Of a stretch of 64,000 nucleotides of DNA, positions 1 through 8,149 are shown piece by piece. Position 1 is the stretch's first letter. Each line of letters starts with the position of its first letter. Below the pieces are notes generated by a model. It had not been told where the DNA came from and ran no database searches. It saw only the letters and a program-made list of their open reading frames with translations. Source of the stretch: Hoeflea sp. BAL378 (GTDB lineage: Bacteria; Pseudomonadota; Alphaproteobacteria; Rhizobiales; Rhizobiaceae); the NCBI RefSeq assembly GCF_000759435.1, contig NZ_JRJG01000001.1, positions 62,001 through 126,000 on the forward strand, written 5' to 3'. The position numbers were made by a program, and so were the translations under genes.

Positions 1-1
1 G

Positions 2-109
2 TGGGACGCCTGGGTCGTGCCGGGGCACACGCCTGCGCGCATCTGCGGCTATGTCGCGATGAACAATCCGGACTGCCGGGTCGAAATCCAGGTGATTGCG
101 GCTGTCTGA
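2..109 (+). CDS. RidA-family protein, C-terminal fragment (gene starts outside window)
   Basis: The reading frame is open from the window edge to a TGA at 107-109 and gives 35 residues, including PGHTPARICGYVAM and ending VEIQVIAAV. RidA/YjgF/UK114 proteins typically end this way: a P-x-R-T/I-x-x-G-V motif with the arginine that binds the carboxylate of imine substrates, then a VEI-x-x-IA strand. Family members hydrolyse reactive enamines or imines, and those in catabolic clusters often act on pathway intermediates. Only the tail is visible, so the specific subfamily cannot be named. A strong hairpin follows 16 bp after the stop. Confidence 0.7.
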   Translation, partial: WDAWVVPGHTPARICGYVAMNNPDCRVEIQVIAAV

Positions 110-125
110 TCGGCCGGCCCTCTCA

Positions 126-152
126 CGCCCGAGCCGGCGACCGGCTTGGGCG
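126..152 (+). terminator. Candidate transcription terminator hairpin after the RidA gene
   Basis: Bases 126-137 pair with 141-152 (CGCCCGAGCCGG against CCGGCTTGGGCG) around a 3-base loop, a 12-bp stem with one G-T pair. It starts 16 bp after the RidA stop. No strong T-run follows, so termination is an inference from the position and stem strength. Confidence 0.45.
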
Positions 153-428
153 CTGCTTGACCCGCGGCGACGGTCCTCGCGCGTGATGCGCCTGCTGCCC
201 TCCGGACGTGGCGGCGGTCCCGAAGTGATTGTTGCCTCTGCGCAAATTCTGTGCGAGCTTTCAGCACGGCCCACATCCCAGGTTCGGACCGGCGGCTCCG
301 AGGACGCGGCCGTGCCTGTATGTGCCGGCAGCCAGTAAGCATACGGGATAGAGCGACGACGGTCCCGGGAACGAGACTTTGACACGGTTCGATCCTATTC
401 TGCAGGCTGATTGACTACGAGGTCCCGA
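153..428. other. Intergenic region between RidA-family gene and LysR gene
   Basis: I see no convincing gene here. Open frames on both strands are high-GC shadows. The stretch should hold the promoter of the LysR gene, but no clear -35/-10 pair or operator stood out. Confidence 0.4.
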
Positions 429-1364
429 ATGGGTGCACAAATATCGCTTCGACATCTGCGCTGCTTCGCGGCGGTCGCCGAGACACGGTCCTTCACCCTG
501 GCTGCAAACCGGTTGTTCCAGACCCAGTCCTCGCTGACGGCGACGATCAAGCAGCTCGAGGATCTCGCCGGGCTCAGGCTCTTCGACCGCACCACCCGCC
601 GCGTGGAGCTCACGCAGGATGCGATCTGGTTCAAGGGCGTGGCGGACAAGGTGCTGCGCGATTTCGACAATGCGATCGTCGACCTGCAGGCCGCGGCGCG
701 AAGCCTGCGCGGGCATGTGCGCATCTCCGCCGCCTCGTCGATGATCACCCATGTGCTGACGCCGACGCTGCTCGCGTTCAGGGCCGCCTATCCCGACATC
801 GCGATATCGGTCTACGACGAGGGGTCGGACAAGATCGAGCGCGCCGTGCTCGAAGGCAAGCGTGACTTCGGCCTGTCGAGCAGCCTGAACGCGTTCCCCG
901 ACCTCGATTACACCCCTGTGCTGGCCGATACGTTCGGCGTCGTTGTCCCCAAGGACCACCCTCTCGCCAAGTGCAGCGGCAAGCTCACCTGGAGCCAATT
1001 GTCGAAGTTCGAGTATATCGGACTGACCAGCGACACCGGGATCGGGGCAACGCTGGCGGCCCAGCGCGAACTCGGGCTTGCCCAGATCGCGGAGGAGGAT
1101 TTCGACCATGCCTCCAGCACCAACTCGCTCTATGCGCTGTTGAAGTTGGGAGGCAAGTTCTCGGTGCTGCCGTCGCTCGCGGCGCATACCGATCCGCTGA
1201 GCGAGTTCGAATTCCGTGAGTTGAGCGAACCCAAGGTCGAGCGCGAGATCTGCCTGATCACGCGCCAGCTCCGGTCGCATTCGCCCACCACCATGCGCAT
1301 GCTCGAAACCCTGATTTCCACGATCAAGAACGGGCTGCAGGTGAAAGGCGTCAGGATCATCTAG
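429..1364 (+). CDS. LysR-family transcriptional regulator
   Basis: This 311-residue protein has the full LysR layout. A winged helix-turn-helix fills about residues 5-65 (LRHLRCFAAVAETRSFTLAA, then the LFDRTTRRVELT wing), followed by a linker helix and a periplasmic-binding-like effector domain (HVRISAASSMITHVLTPTLL onward, with VVVPKDHPLA near residue 180). The ATG at 429 is preferred over a TTG at 411, because family proteins start close before the HTH. It sits between the RidA gene and the 3' end of a molybdenum-hydroxylase operon on the other strand, so it may control the local catabolic genes; that is inference. The effector is unknown. Confidence 0.88.
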   Translation: MGAQISLRHLRCFAAVAETRSFTLAANRLFQTQSSLTATIKQLEDLAGLRLFDRTTRRVELTQDAIWFKGVADKVLRDFDNAIVDLQAAARSLRGHVRISAASSMITHVLTPTLLAFRAAYPDIAISVYDEGSDKIERAVLEGKRDFGLSSSLNAFPDLDYTPVLADTFGVVVPKDHPLAKCSGKLTWSQLSKFEYIGLTSDTGIGATLAAQRELGLAQIAEEDFDHASSTNSLYALLKLGGKFSVLPSLAAHTDPLSEFEFRELSEPKVEREICLITRQLRSHSPTTMRMLETLISTIKNGLQVKGVRII

Positions 1365-1428
1365 CCTGGCGGGCCGTGCCTTTGTCCTGTCGGGTGTATC
1401 TCCGGAAGCGTTTCCTGGGATCAGAGGG

Positions 1429-2025
1429 TCAGGACGAGCGCGAGAACAGGCCGCGGATCGCCGCCCAGAGAAGCGCGAAGCCGCTGATCGGCTTGGTGGC
1501 GGGGGCGGGAGCCGGCCGCGGCGCAGCGGCCGGCTGGGTGTCGGCGACCCCGGCCGTGGCCGGACCGGCCTTGCCGGCTTCGATCATGGCGCGCAGGTTC
1601 TCGGCGAACTGATTGGCGATCTGGGTGGCCACGGACTGGATCAGCCCGGTGCCTCGTCCATATTGCGCCACCAGTCCGGTCAGCGTCACATCGGTGACAA
1701 TATCGGCGCGCGACCCGGTCTCCGTGGGCGATACGTTGAAGGAAATGTCGGCGCTGGCCGTGCCGCGGCCCTTGACGTCCTGGCCGCCGGCCGTGAGCTG
1801 CGCATGGCGCGCGGCATCGTCCTGGTGCACGATCTTCGCGGTGCCGCCGAATGACAGGGCGACCGGGCCAAGGCGCACCGACACCTTGCCCTCATAGCCG
1901 CCGTCGGCCGTCTGGCCGGTCAACTCGGCTCCGGGAACGCACGGGGCAATGCGCGGAAAATCCATCAGGATGCGCCAGGCTTCATCTGCGGGCAGCGGGA
2001 CGTCGAAGCTGTTCTTGATCTGCAT
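1429..2025 (-). CDS. CoxG-like SRPBCC domain protein
   Basis: This 198-residue protein begins MQIKNSFDVPLPADEAWRIL and continues with an IAPCVPGAEL motif, the signature of the CoxG/SRPBCC family (carbon monoxide dehydrogenase subunit G). In CO oxidisers CoxG anchors the Mo enzyme to the membrane. Here an Ala/Pro-rich linker (about 155-175) leads to a short hydrophobic tail (SGFALLWAAIRGLF) that could do the same. It is the last gene of a five-gene minus-strand operon, 27 bp after the preceding gene. The operon's large subunit is not a CO dehydrogenase type, so the role is membrane tethering or maturation of a related Mo hydroxylase. Confidence 0.85.
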   Translation of the reverse strand: MQIKNSFDVPLPADEAWRILMDFPRIAPCVPGAELTGQTADGGYEGKVSVRLGPVALSFGGTAKIVHQDDAARHAQLTAGGQDVKGRGTASADISFNVSPTETGSRADIVTDVTLTGLVAQYGRGTGLIQSVATQIANQFAENLRAMIEAGKAGPATAGVADTQPAAAPRPAPAPATKPISGFALLWAAIRGLFSRSS

Positions 2026-2052
2026 GGTCAGTCTCCATTTGGTCAGAGGATG

Positions 2053-3036
2053 CTAGGTGCGGAAGGTTCCGCGCTTGCGCCCTTGCGACACCGGCAAGAA
2101 CAGCTCCTCAACCGGGATGTTGCGGCTGATCAGGCCTTGCTGATGCGAATAGCCGATCAGGGTTTCGAGGTTGTTGCGGTTGGACTCGCTCAAACCATAT
2201 TCCCAGGGATCCTGACCCAGCAGTTTCTCCTGCTCTTCCCACGCCTCCTGGTACCACGCAAGCGGGACCAGACGCGGGTTGCGCATCTTCTTCATGGCGA
2301 AGTTCTTGGCCTCGTCGAAGGCCTGGTACAGGTTGGGCACGATCCAGGGATGCCGGTCGACCAGCTCCTGCTTGATGCCCAGCACATGCATGATCGGGAA
2401 GATGCCGTATTTGTCGTAGTAGGATTTTTCCTCGGTCTTGTAATCGGGAAAAAGCCGGCCGACGCGGGGATCCTTGTTGAGGATCGGCTCGATGATGTCC
2501 GGATGCAGCAGCGCATCCAGTTCGCCTTCGGCCAGCATCTTCTCGGCCGACTTGTTGTCCGGCAGGCGGTGCAGGGTCAGTCCCTCGGGCGGGGTGAAGG
2601 CGATGTCCTCATCGAGTTCGGCGAACCACTCGATCGACTTGTGCGGCACGCCGTAGACATTCTCGAGAATGCCGCGCAGCCAGAGCGTGGCGGTGGCGAG
2701 GTAGAACTTGACGCCCACGCGCTTTCCGATCAGGTCAGACGGCTTGGTGATGTTGGCGGCGGTGTTGGTGAAAATGAAGCCGTGGCGGAAGCGCCTGTGC
2801 GGATACACCGGCAGGGCGTTGAACGGCATGCCGCGGTCACGCGCCACGATGTAGGAGGAGCCGGAGCATTCTGCCATGTCGTACTGGCCGCGCAGGAAGC
2901 GCCAGTGGCGGGTGGCGGAGTCGGCGCCGGTCAGAATGTTCAACTCGATCCCGTCGGGCTTGACGATGCCGTCCTTGAGGGGGCGGATGATCTCGTAGTC
3001 TCCGCAGGCGAGGGTGAGTTGAAGCTTTGAGGTCAT
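2053..3036 (-). CDS. 4,5-dihydroxyphthalate decarboxylase-like protein (PBP fold)
   Basis: This 327-residue protein (MTSKLQLTLACGDYEIIRPL at the start) resembles the Pht5-type decarboxylase family, whose fold is that of periplasmic solute-binding proteins. It has the family's ERFxH-like segment in altered form (PHRRFRHGFIF, about residue 79) and the SDLIGKRVGV and ILNKDPRVGRLFPDY segments. There is no signal peptide, which argues for a cytosolic enzyme rather than a transporter binding protein. It lies 10 bp after the Mo-binding subunit gene, so they are surely cotranscribed. A decarboxylase for a hydroxylated aromatic or heteroaromatic acid would fit downstream of a Mo hydroxylase; the substrate is not known. 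Confidence 0.75.
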   Translation of the reverse strand: MTSKLQLTLACGDYEIIRPLKDGIVKPDGIELNILTGADSATRHWRFLRGQYDMAECSGSSYIVARDRGMPFNALPVYPHRRFRHGFIFTNTAANITKPSDLIGKRVGVKFYLATATLWLRGILENVYGVPHKSIEWFAELDEDIAFTPPEGLTLHRLPDNKSAEKMLAEGELDALLHPDIIEPILNKDPRVGRLFPDYKTEEKSYYDKYGIFPIMHVLGIKQELVDRHPWIVPNLYQAFDEAKNFAMKKMRNPRLVPLAWYQEAWEEQEKLLGQDPWEYGLSESNRNNLETLIGYSHQQGLISRNIPVEELFLPVSQGRKRGTFRT

Positions 3037-3046
3037 GCCGTGTTTC

Positions 3047-5434
3047 CTAGGATTGACTGTCAGGATTCTGCCGGGCCGCGTCGCGCGCGGATTTGATCAG
3101 TTTGAAGAGGATCTCCGGCGATACCGGGGTTTGCGAGATGCGCAGGCCGAACGGCGACAGGGCGTTCTCGACAGCCGAGATGATCGCCGCCGCCGCCGGA
3201 ATGGTGCCGGTCTCGCCCACGCCCTTGGCGCCAATCGGATTGCCGGGCGCGAGTGTCTCTCGGTAGATGGTCTCGAGGTTCGGCACTTCCGTCGCCGTCA
3301 CCATCAGATATTCCTGGAAGGTGGTGGTCAGCGGCTGGGCCTCGTCGTCATAGCCCATGAATTCGTAGAGCGCGTTGCCGATGCCGTGGACGATGCCGCC
3401 CTGGACCTGGCCCTCGACGATCATCGGATTGATCATCCGGCCGGAATCGTTGAGCGCCACATAGCGCGTGATCGTGACCTGGCCGAGGTCGGGATCGACC
3501 TCGACTTCCGCCACATGGCAGGCATTGGCGTAGGAGAGGGCATCGGTGCGCCAGCGGATGGTCGCTTCCAGCCCGGGCTCCAAGCCGTCGGGGAACGCAT
3601 ATCCGGGTGCGCCGCGCAGCACGCGCGCCAGTTCGCCCAGGCTGATGCTCTGGTTCCCGGTCTTTTCCCGCACATAGCCGTCGTCGAGTTCCAGGTCGCC
3701 TTCGGGAACCGACAGGATCTTGCTCGCCGCCTTGATCGCCTTCGCGGCGACCGCTTTCGCCGCGAGCTTCACGGACGAGCCCGCGGTCACCATCTGGCGG
3801 CTGGCAAATCCGCCCAGGCCGATTTCCGTGCGCGCCGTGTCGCCGGCGGTGACGCTGATGCTGTCCGGTCCGATCGCCAGCTCGTCGGCGCAGATCTGCG
3901 CCAGCGCGGTGGCGATGCCCTGGCCCATGGCGGTGGCGCCCGTGAAGATGCTGACCTTGCCGTCCTGGCTGATGCGCACCGCGCCGCTTTCAAACGGGCC
4001 CCTGCCTGTGCCCTTGACGGCATTGGCGAGGCCGATGCCGATATAGCGGCCCTGGTCCAGCGCCTTCTTCTGGCGTTCGGCGAAGTCGCTCCATCCCGCC
4101 GCGGCGAGCACCTGCGCCTGGGCTGCCGGATAGTCGCCGCTGTCATAGACCAGCGATGCGCCCGACCGCGCCTGCAGCTTCTTGGTATAGGGCATCTTGT
4201 CGGCCGGGATGAGGTTGCGGCGGCGGATTTCCGCCCGGTCGATGCCGAGCCTGACGGCCACCAGGTCGAGCATGCGCTCCATGGTGAAGGCGGCCTGCGG
4301 ATAGCCCGCGCCGCGCACCGAGGACACCGGCACCTTGTTGGTGTGCACCACGTCCACGTCCATGCGGTAGGCGGGCAGGATGTAGGGCCCGGTGACCGCC
4401 GTCACCGCATTGTAGGGCAGGTTGACGGGCTTGGGGGCATAGGCGCCCTGGTCGTGGATCATCCGGCCGCGCAGGCCGAGCAGCAGGCCCTCGCTGTCGA
4501 CGGCGACCTGCATCGACCAGTACTGGTCGCGTTCCTGGATCGAGGAGATGAAGGTCTCGCGGCGGTCCTCGACCCATTTGAGATTGCGGCGCAACAGGAG
4601 TGCGGCCGCGGGCAGGGCCGCCTCCTCCGGGTAGAAGCAGTATTTCGGCCCGAATCCGCCGCCGACGTCGGGGGTCACGACACGCAGCTTTTCCTGCTCG
4701 ACCCTGAGCATACCGGCCAGCATGTAATAGACGTCATGCGGCATCTGCGTCGAGGACCAGACGCACAGCTCGCCGCCCGGGCGGACCTCGGCCACGACGC
4801 CGCGTCCCTCCATCGAGTGGCCGCATCCGCGATGCTGCCAGAGCTCGTCCTCGAAGACATGCGCGGCATTGGCGAAGGCCTCGTCGACGTCGCCATAGCC
4901 GACATGGAAATTGCTCATCCGGTTGCTGTCGAGCTCGGTGCGGCAGACGGGTGCGCCGTCGGCCAGCGCCTTGCGGGCGTCGCTGACCACGGGAAGCGAG
5001 GAAAAGGCGATGTTGACCAGGGCCGCGGCGTCCTCGGCGATATAGCGGGACTCCGCCACCACCAGCACCATCGGCTCGCCGACATAGGCGACTTCCTTGT
5101 CCGACAGCACGAAGGGCGTGCTCTTGTTCTGGCCGCCGACCGGGCTTGCGCCGAGCGGCATGCGGCCCGAGCGCAATTGCGGCATCAGGTCGTCGAGCGT
5201 GAGCACCGCATGCACGCCGGGCAGGGCGCGCGCCGCCTCGACGTCGATCGCATCGACCCTGGCATGGGCGAGCGGGCTGCGCACGAAGGCGCAATGCAGC
5301 AGATCGGGCAGGACGATATCGTCGAGAAATTCGCCGTGGCCGGTGAGAAGCGGCCCATCCTCGATCCGCGTGATGCGCTGGCCGACGGAGGGCGCGTGGG
5401 TGCGGCCGGAAGTCATGGCGTCGGTCCCGGCCAT
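3047..5434 (-). CDS. Molybdenum hydroxylase large (Mo-pterin) subunit, CoxL/XdhA-like
   Basis: This 795-residue protein belongs to the xanthine oxidase family. An a/b hammerhead domain (about 20-130) is followed by the Mo-binding domains, with GGGFGPK near residue 261, the GQG loop (TAMGQGIATALAQI), and GAKGVGETGTIPAA near residue 738, whose glutamate is the catalytic base. The active-site loop reads SVRGAGYPQ near residue 372. It lacks the AYxCSFR loop of true (form I) CO dehydrogenase and resembles the RGAGR-type loop of other hydroxylases. The ATG at 5434 shares one base with the stop of the 2Fe-2S gene (TGATG); a second ATG lies at 5416. Substrate unknown; probably a heterocyclic or aldehyde compound. 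Confidence 0.9.
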   Translation of the reverse strand: MAGTDAMTSGRTHAPSVGQRITRIEDGPLLTGHGEFLDDIVLPDLLHCAFVRSPLAHARVDAIDVEAARALPGVHAVLTLDDLMPQLRSGRMPLGASPVGGQNKSTPFVLSDKEVAYVGEPMVLVVAESRYIAEDAAALVNIAFSSLPVVSDARKALADGAPVCRTELDSNRMSNFHVGYGDVDEAFANAAHVFEDELWQHRGCGHSMEGRGVVAEVRPGGELCVWSSTQMPHDVYYMLAGMLRVEQEKLRVVTPDVGGGFGPKYCFYPEEAALPAAALLLRRNLKWVEDRRETFISSIQERDQYWSMQVAVDSEGLLLGLRGRMIHDQGAYAPKPVNLPYNAVTAVTGPYILPAYRMDVDVVHTNKVPVSSVRGAGYPQAAFTMERMLDLVAVRLGIDRAEIRRRNLIPADKMPYTKKLQARSGASLVYDSGDYPAAQAQVLAAAGWSDFAERQKKALDQGRYIGIGLANAVKGTGRGPFESGAVRISQDGKVSIFTGATAMGQGIATALAQICADELAIGPDSISVTAGDTARTEIGLGGFASRQMVTAGSSVKLAAKAVAAKAIKAASKILSVPEGDLELDDGYVREKTGNQSISLGELARVLRGAPGYAFPDGLEPGLEATIRWRTDALSYANACHVAEVEVDPDLGQVTITRYVALNDSGRMINPMIVEGQVQGGIVHGIGNALYEFMGYDDEAQPLTTTFQEYLMVTATEVPNLETIYRETLAPGNPIGAKGVGETGTIPAAAAIISAVENALSPFGLRISQTPVSPEILFKLIKSARDAARQNPDSQS

Positions 5435-5919
5435 CAGAGGTCTCCCGCCGCGCCGACAGGCCGGCCGGTGACGCTCAGGACCGCCCGGACGATGCTCTGG
5501 TAGCCGGTGCAGCGGCACAGATTGCCGGAAATGGCCTCGCGCACCTCCGTTTCCGTGGGGGAGGGGTTTTCGCGCAGCAATTCGATCAGGGTCATCAGCA
5601 TGCCGGGCGTGCAGAAGCCGCACTGAAGACCGTGCTCCTTGCTGAAGGCCTCCTGAAGTCGGTGCAGCGTGCCATCGTCGGCCGCCAGGCCCTCCACCGT
5701 CTCGACGATGGCGCCTTCGGCCTGGACCGCCAGCATCAGGCAGCCGCGGACGCTTGCGCCGTCGACAAGCACCGTGCAAGCGCCGCAGACGCCGTGCTCG
5801 CAGCCCAGATGGGTTCCCTTGAGGCCCAGGCTGTGCCTGAGGAAATCGGCCAGCGTGGTTCTGGCCTCGACGGTGCCGCTGTAGGGACGGTTGTTGACGA
5901 GCAGGGTGATCTCTTGCAT
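5434..5919 (-). CDS. Molybdenum hydroxylase small (2Fe-2S) subunit
   Basis: This 161-residue protein holds both clusters of the family. The N-terminal plant-ferredoxin cluster is at about residues 40-60 ([15 protein letters not shown] plus a later Cys in RGCLM), and the C-terminal helical cluster is at about 100-137 (CGFCTPGM and CRCTGYQ). It passes electrons from the Mo site to the FAD subunit. It is translationally coupled on both sides by TGATG junctions: its ATG at 5919 shares a base with the FAD-subunit stop, and its stop overlaps the start of the large subunit. Its length is normal for CoxS-type proteins. Confidence 0.95.
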   Translation of the reverse strand: MQEITLLVNNRPYSGTVEARTTLADFLRHSLGLKGTHLGCEHGVCGACTVLVDGASVRGCLMLAVQAEGAIVETVEGLAADDGTLHRLQEAFSKEHGLQCGFCTPGMLMTLIELLRENPSPTETEVREAISGNLCRCTGYQSIVRAVLSVTGRPVGAAGDL

Positions 5920-6797
5920 CAGGCTGCAGCCTTGCCGGAACGGGTTTCATCGAGCGCGTCTGCCAGGCTTCGCCGCAGCATGGTGCGCGCCACGCTCAGG
6001 CGATAGTCCTCTCCGCCATGGAAGTCCGCGACATAGTCGAGCTGGCTGCATCGGTCGAGCGCCAGCGCAACCGCTGCTTCGTCGCCCTTGGTGCCCGTAA
6101 GCGCCTCTTCGCCGGCGACATGGCGCTGCGGGACCGAACCCACTCCGCCCACGCAGATGGCGACACGCTCAATGGTGCGGTCGGCGGCGCGTTCGACGAG
6201 GACGGCGGCGGAGGCGATGGCAAAATCTCCGTGCCGGCGGGCGAATTCGTGAAATCCGTAGCCGTGGCCCGGCGCCCAGGGCGCGAACTCGACGGCGGTG
6301 ACGATTTCATCCGCGGCGATGCCGGGCGTCATGTAGCCGGTGATGAAGTCCGCCACCGCGATCCGGCGCGGGCCGTTCGGCCCGGTGGCTTCGATGGTGC
6401 AATCGTGCAGCAGCGCAAGCGTGGGCAATTCCGCCGCCGGGTCGAGGTGACAGAGGCTGCCGCCGATGGTGCCGCGATTGCGCGTCTGGCGATGCCCGAC
6501 CAGATGCACGGCGGCTTGAAAGATCGGTGCGACGCCGGCCAGCGCCGGGCTTGTTTCAATGGCGCGCTGGCGCGTCATCGCGCCGATCCTGACCAGTTGC
6601 GGTGACGCCGAAATTCCGGCGAGCTCATGCAACTCGTTGATGTCGACCAGAATGCTCGGGAATATGTATCTCAGGTTCATCATTGCCATGAGCGACTGTC
6701 CGCCTGCCAGGATGCGCGCATCCTCGTTGTGCGAGAGGGTCGCGATCGCCTCCCCGAGGGTTGAGGCGCGGACATACTCAAAGGGCGGCGGCTTCAT
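5919..6797 (-). CDS. Molybdenum hydroxylase medium (FAD-binding) subunit
   Basis: This 292-residue protein has the two FAD pyrophosphate loops of the CoxM family: ILAGGQSLMAMMNLRY (about 29-44) and RGTIGGSLCHLDPAAELP (about 113-130). The FAD passes electrons from the Fe-S subunit to an external acceptor. It is the first gene of the operon, in the order FAD, 2Fe-2S, Mo, decarboxylase-like, CoxG-like. A GGAG ribosome site lies about 7 bases before the ATG at 6797. The operon is divergent from an oxidoreductase and acyl-CoA ligase set, with a 350-bp region between them. Confidence 0.92.
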   Translation of the reverse strand: MKPPPFEYVRASTLGEAIATLSHNEDARILAGGQSLMAMMNLRYIFPSILVDINELHELAGISASPQLVRIGAMTRQRAIETSPALAGVAPIFQAAVHLVGHRQTRNRGTIGGSLCHLDPAAELPTLALLHDCTIEATGPNGPRRIAVADFITGYMTPGIAADEIVTAVEFAPWAPGHGYGFHEFARRHGDFAIASAAVLVERAADRTIERVAICVGGVGSVPQRHVAGEEALTGTKGDEAAVALALDRCSQLDYVADFHGGEDYRLSVARTMLRRSLADALDETRSGKAAA

Positions 6798-7147
6798 GAA
6801 CGCTCCGGGGTCATAGTTGGCGTATGCCCATTAAATACCAAGACGAAACAAAGAGGTATCGGGTATCCATGTTGCAAGCCACCACCTTTGCGCCCGTCTG
6901 ACCAGGGGAGTTCGCGGGCCAAGACCGCACGCGAAATTTGTCCGGAAGTTTTACCAGTGCCGGTCCATCGCTTCAAATAACAAATTCTGCATTATTGTTC
7001 GCTTGCAGCGATATATATCCGGCGGTCCGCAAGGGTCGGATATATCATTACAATCAATTAATAGGGTCAAATTAACTGTTTGTGTCGCAATCGATTTTTG
7101 TCCTAACTGGTCACCACTTGCGTTTTCACGATGGAGTTCAGCTTGAT
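6798..7147. promoter_or_regulatory. Divergent promoter region with a 9-bp inverted repeat at 7013-7045
   Basis: This AT-richer 350-bp region separates two divergent catabolic operons and holds no gene I can support. Its main feature is a perfect inverted repeat, ATATATCCG at 7013-7021 and CGGATATAT at 7037-7045, around a 15-base centre that itself contains GCGGTCCGC (7022-7030). It could be a shared operator for a local regulator such as the LysR protein at 429-1364; this is inference. Confidence 0.45.
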
Positions 7148-8149
7148 ATGACAGGTAGTCCAAAAATGCGCGTGGTCGCGTTGAGGGCCCATGGCGGTCT
7201 TGAACAGCTCAAGCTCGAGGAGTGGCCGCGGCCGGAGCCGCAGGAAGGCCATGCGCTCCTGGAAATCAAGGCCTGCGGCATCAATTACATGGACGTTTTC
7301 GTCATGCAGGGCATGCCCGGCGTGCCGACGGAAATGCCGCGCATTCCCGGCGGCGATATCGCCGGGATCGTCCGCAGCGTCGGCGCCGGCGTACCGGAAG
7401 ACTGGATCGGCAAGCGCGTGGTCCTGTTCCCGCGGTTTCCCACCGGCGGCGTGCTGGGCGAAAACGGCAATGGCGGCCTGTGCGAATACATCTCCGCCGA
7501 TCAGCGCCAGCTCATCGAGATCCCGGACGGCGTGAGTTTCGAGGATGCGGCGGCGCTGCCCATCGCCTACGGCACATCGCACCGCATGCTGTTCACGCGC
7601 GGCCAGATCAAGGCCGGCGAGAAGATCCTGATTCTCGGCGCCAGCGGCGGCGTTGGCGTGTCGTGCATCCAGTTCGCCAAGATGGTCGGCTGCGAGGTCT
7701 TCGCCTGCACGTCCAGCGCCGAAAAGGGCGCGAAGCTCAAGGCGCTCGGCGCCGATCACATCATCAATTATGTCGAGACGCCCGAGTTTTCCCGGGCGGT
7801 CTGGACCGCGACCGGCAAGACCGGCGTGGATGTCGCGGTCAATTTCACCGGCGGCGACACCTGGATCCAGACCCAGCGGAGCATGGCCACCGGCGGCCGC
7901 ATCCTGACCTGCGGATCCACCGCCGGGCACATGTGCGAGATCGACGTGCGGTTTCTCTGGCATCGCGAGACGGAAATCATCGGCAGCCGGGCCTATGTTC
8001 CCGACGACATCAAGGCCTGCCTGGATTTCGTCGCCTCCGGCAAGCTGTCTCCGGTGATCGAGACGCAGCTTCCGCTCGACCGGGCCGCGGAGGGCATCGG
8101 CCTGCTCGAGGACCGCAATGTGTTCGGCAAGGTGATCGTGACCCCATGA
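7148..8149 (+). CDS. Zinc-free alcohol dehydrogenase / quinone oxidoreductase-like (MDR) protein
   Basis: This 333-residue medium-chain reductase has a GroES-like N-terminal domain (ACGINYMDVFVMQGMPG, then PRIPGGDIAGIV) and a Rossmann NADPH domain (ILILGASGGVGVSCIQFAK, about 160-180). The zinc ligands of alcohol dehydrogenases are missing from the usual places, so it fits the quinone oxidoreductase/enoyl reductase branch. The ATG at 7148 has a GGAG 11 bases upstream; an ATG at 7166 is a possible alternative. Its stop overlaps the start of the acyl-CoA ligase by four bases (ATGA), so the two are coupled. It probably reduces an unsaturated pathway intermediate. Confidence 0.85.
   Translation: MTGSPKMRVVALRAHGGLEQLKLEEWPRPEPQEGHALLEIKACGINYMDVFVMQGMPGVPTEMPRIPGGDIAGIVRSVGAGVPEDWIGKRVVLFPRFPTGGVLGENGNGGLCEYISADQRQLIEIPDGVSFEDAAALPIAYGTSHRMLFTRGQIKAGEKILILGASGGVGVSCIQFAKMVGCEVFACTSSAEKGAKLKALGADHIINYVETPEFSRAVWTATGKTGVDVAVNFTGGDTWIQTQRSMATGGRILTCGSTAGHMCEIDVRFLWHRETEIIGSRAYVPDDIKACLDFVASGKLSPVIETQLPLDRAAEGIGLLEDRNVFGKVIVTP

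Noticed and set aside
3047-5434. Calling the Mo hydroxylase a carbon monoxide dehydrogenase (CoxL)
   Set aside because: The AYxCSFR active-site loop of form I CO dehydrogenase is absent; the loop reads SVRGAGYPQ.
3035-5503. An 822-residue plus-strand open frame
   Set aside because: It is antisense to the Mo-hydroxylase large subunit and shows no domain.
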